From Chondrus crispus (lineage: Eukaryota > Rhodophyta > Florideophyceae > Gigartinales > Gigartinaceae), in assembly GCF_000350225.1 (NCBI RefSeq), contig NW_005179053.1:138232-202231 (forward strand): a stretch of 64,000 bases of DNA, read 5' to 3'. The notes beneath the pieces were generated by a model. It was not told the origin of the DNA. It made no database searches and saw only the letters and a program-made list of their open reading frames with translations. Positions 63,768-64,000 of the stretch are shown here, one piece after another. The translations under genes and the position numbers were made by a program. The stretch's first letter is position 1. Each line of letters starts with the position of its first letter.

Positions 63768-64000
63768 TCGGCAAAATGGCGACAACTTGTCGCCAATTTC
63801 GATGAGGGCGTCGTGACGGCGATACGAGCGCTGGTGCCGGAGGTGCCCTGGGGCCAGAATCTTGTCATCCTCAACAAGGTCAAGGAACCCGAAGCACGGC
63901 TCTTCTACCTGCTCGCAACCGTCGAGGTCGGTTGGACTCGTTCGATACTGCTGAATCAGATCAAGGCCAGCGCCTACGAACGAAGCCGTGAAGCCGGCAA
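63768..64000 (+). CDS. DUF1016 (YhcG-like) N-terminal domain fragment, bacterial type, partial
   Basis: The plus-strand frame from about 63771 reads SAKWRQLVANFDEGVVTAI, then a block with PWGQNLVILNKV and EARLFYLLATVEVGW, then TRSILLNQIKASAYERS, and is still open at the window edge. This matches the pattern of the N-terminal domain of DUF1016/YhcG proteins (a lpWgHn..lL.k..d...r.FY....e.GWsr..L..qI pattern), whose C-terminal half is a PDDEXK-type nuclease outside the window. The first part of the domain is missing, cut at the Copia junction. The codon choice is unlike that of the Copia side. It may be a transferred gene hit by Copia, an endosymbiont or contaminant read joined in assembly, or a host domesticate. 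Confidence 0.6.

Noticed and set aside
1-64000. tRNA or rRNA genes
   Set aside because: No cloverleaf-like or rRNA-like stretch was recognised by eye; a dedicated scan was not possible.

Overview
This window is repeat-dense eukaryotic DNA: a stack of LTR retrotransposons nested inside one another, with no intact host gene that I recognise. It holds five Ty3/Gypsy-type copies, called A, X, C, B and E here. Chromodomain-type C-termini are visible in B, C and E, and A and X are incomplete. There are two broken Ty1/Copia copies and six copies of one Copia LTR (R1-R6). CpG is plentiful, so there is no obvious sign of repeat-induced CpG decay. The sequence does not name the lineage; an alga, an oomycete-like protist or a fungus would all fit.

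Layout. 1-7513: element A (minus strand, runs off the left edge), which lies against the decayed gag of element X (plus, 7514-12213). X carries a solo Copia LTR (R1) with a CCCCG target duplication and stops abruptly inside reverse transcriptase. 12216-14157: an uncharacterised minus-strand gene (gene 1) containing a 152-bp assembly gap. 15094-16300: truncated Copia LTR R2. 16301-34142: element C (plus), split in its RT/RNase H region by the complete 10,996-bp element B (20886-31881, TSD CGCCG). 34426-35689: solo LTR R3 (TSD ACCTT). 35695-40257: purine-rich DNA without a recognisable gene. 40258-41354 and 53311-53908: the two halves of gene 2, split by the complete 11,946-bp element E (41360-53305, minus, TSD GCGGT). 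54945-60593: a Copia copy with an inverted LTR (R4) in place of most of its integrase and a 107-bp TG..CA insert. 60594-61554: a 72-bp tandem repeat and the relic of a MULE-type transposase. 61555-63766: a Copia 3' half, fused at the right edge to a bacterial-type DUF1016/YhcG fragment.

How the genes work together. In each autonomous-looking Gypsy copy, gag makes the particle and RNA-binding protein. Pol (protease, RT, RNase H, integrase, chromodomain) lies in the -1 frame and is probably reached by ribosomal frameshifting just before the gag stop. E has uninterrupted gag and pol and near-identical LTRs, so it is the best candidate for a recently active copy. B is close to intact but has lost the zinc-knuckle histidine.

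Most notable observations: (i) short perfect hairpins occur all along the A/B/E family, in LTR, gag, pol and 3' region, and many are kept by paired, often synonymous, changes between copies; (ii) a hairpin-plus-polypurine module is present twice in both B and E, once at the pol stop and once at the 3' LTR, bracketing 2.3-3.2 kb of non-coding DNA; (iii) a conserved stem-loop sits just behind the gag stop at a short A-run; (iv) genes 1 and 2 may be members of one undescribed protein family; (v) the Copia LTR ends in TA..TA instead of TG..CA.
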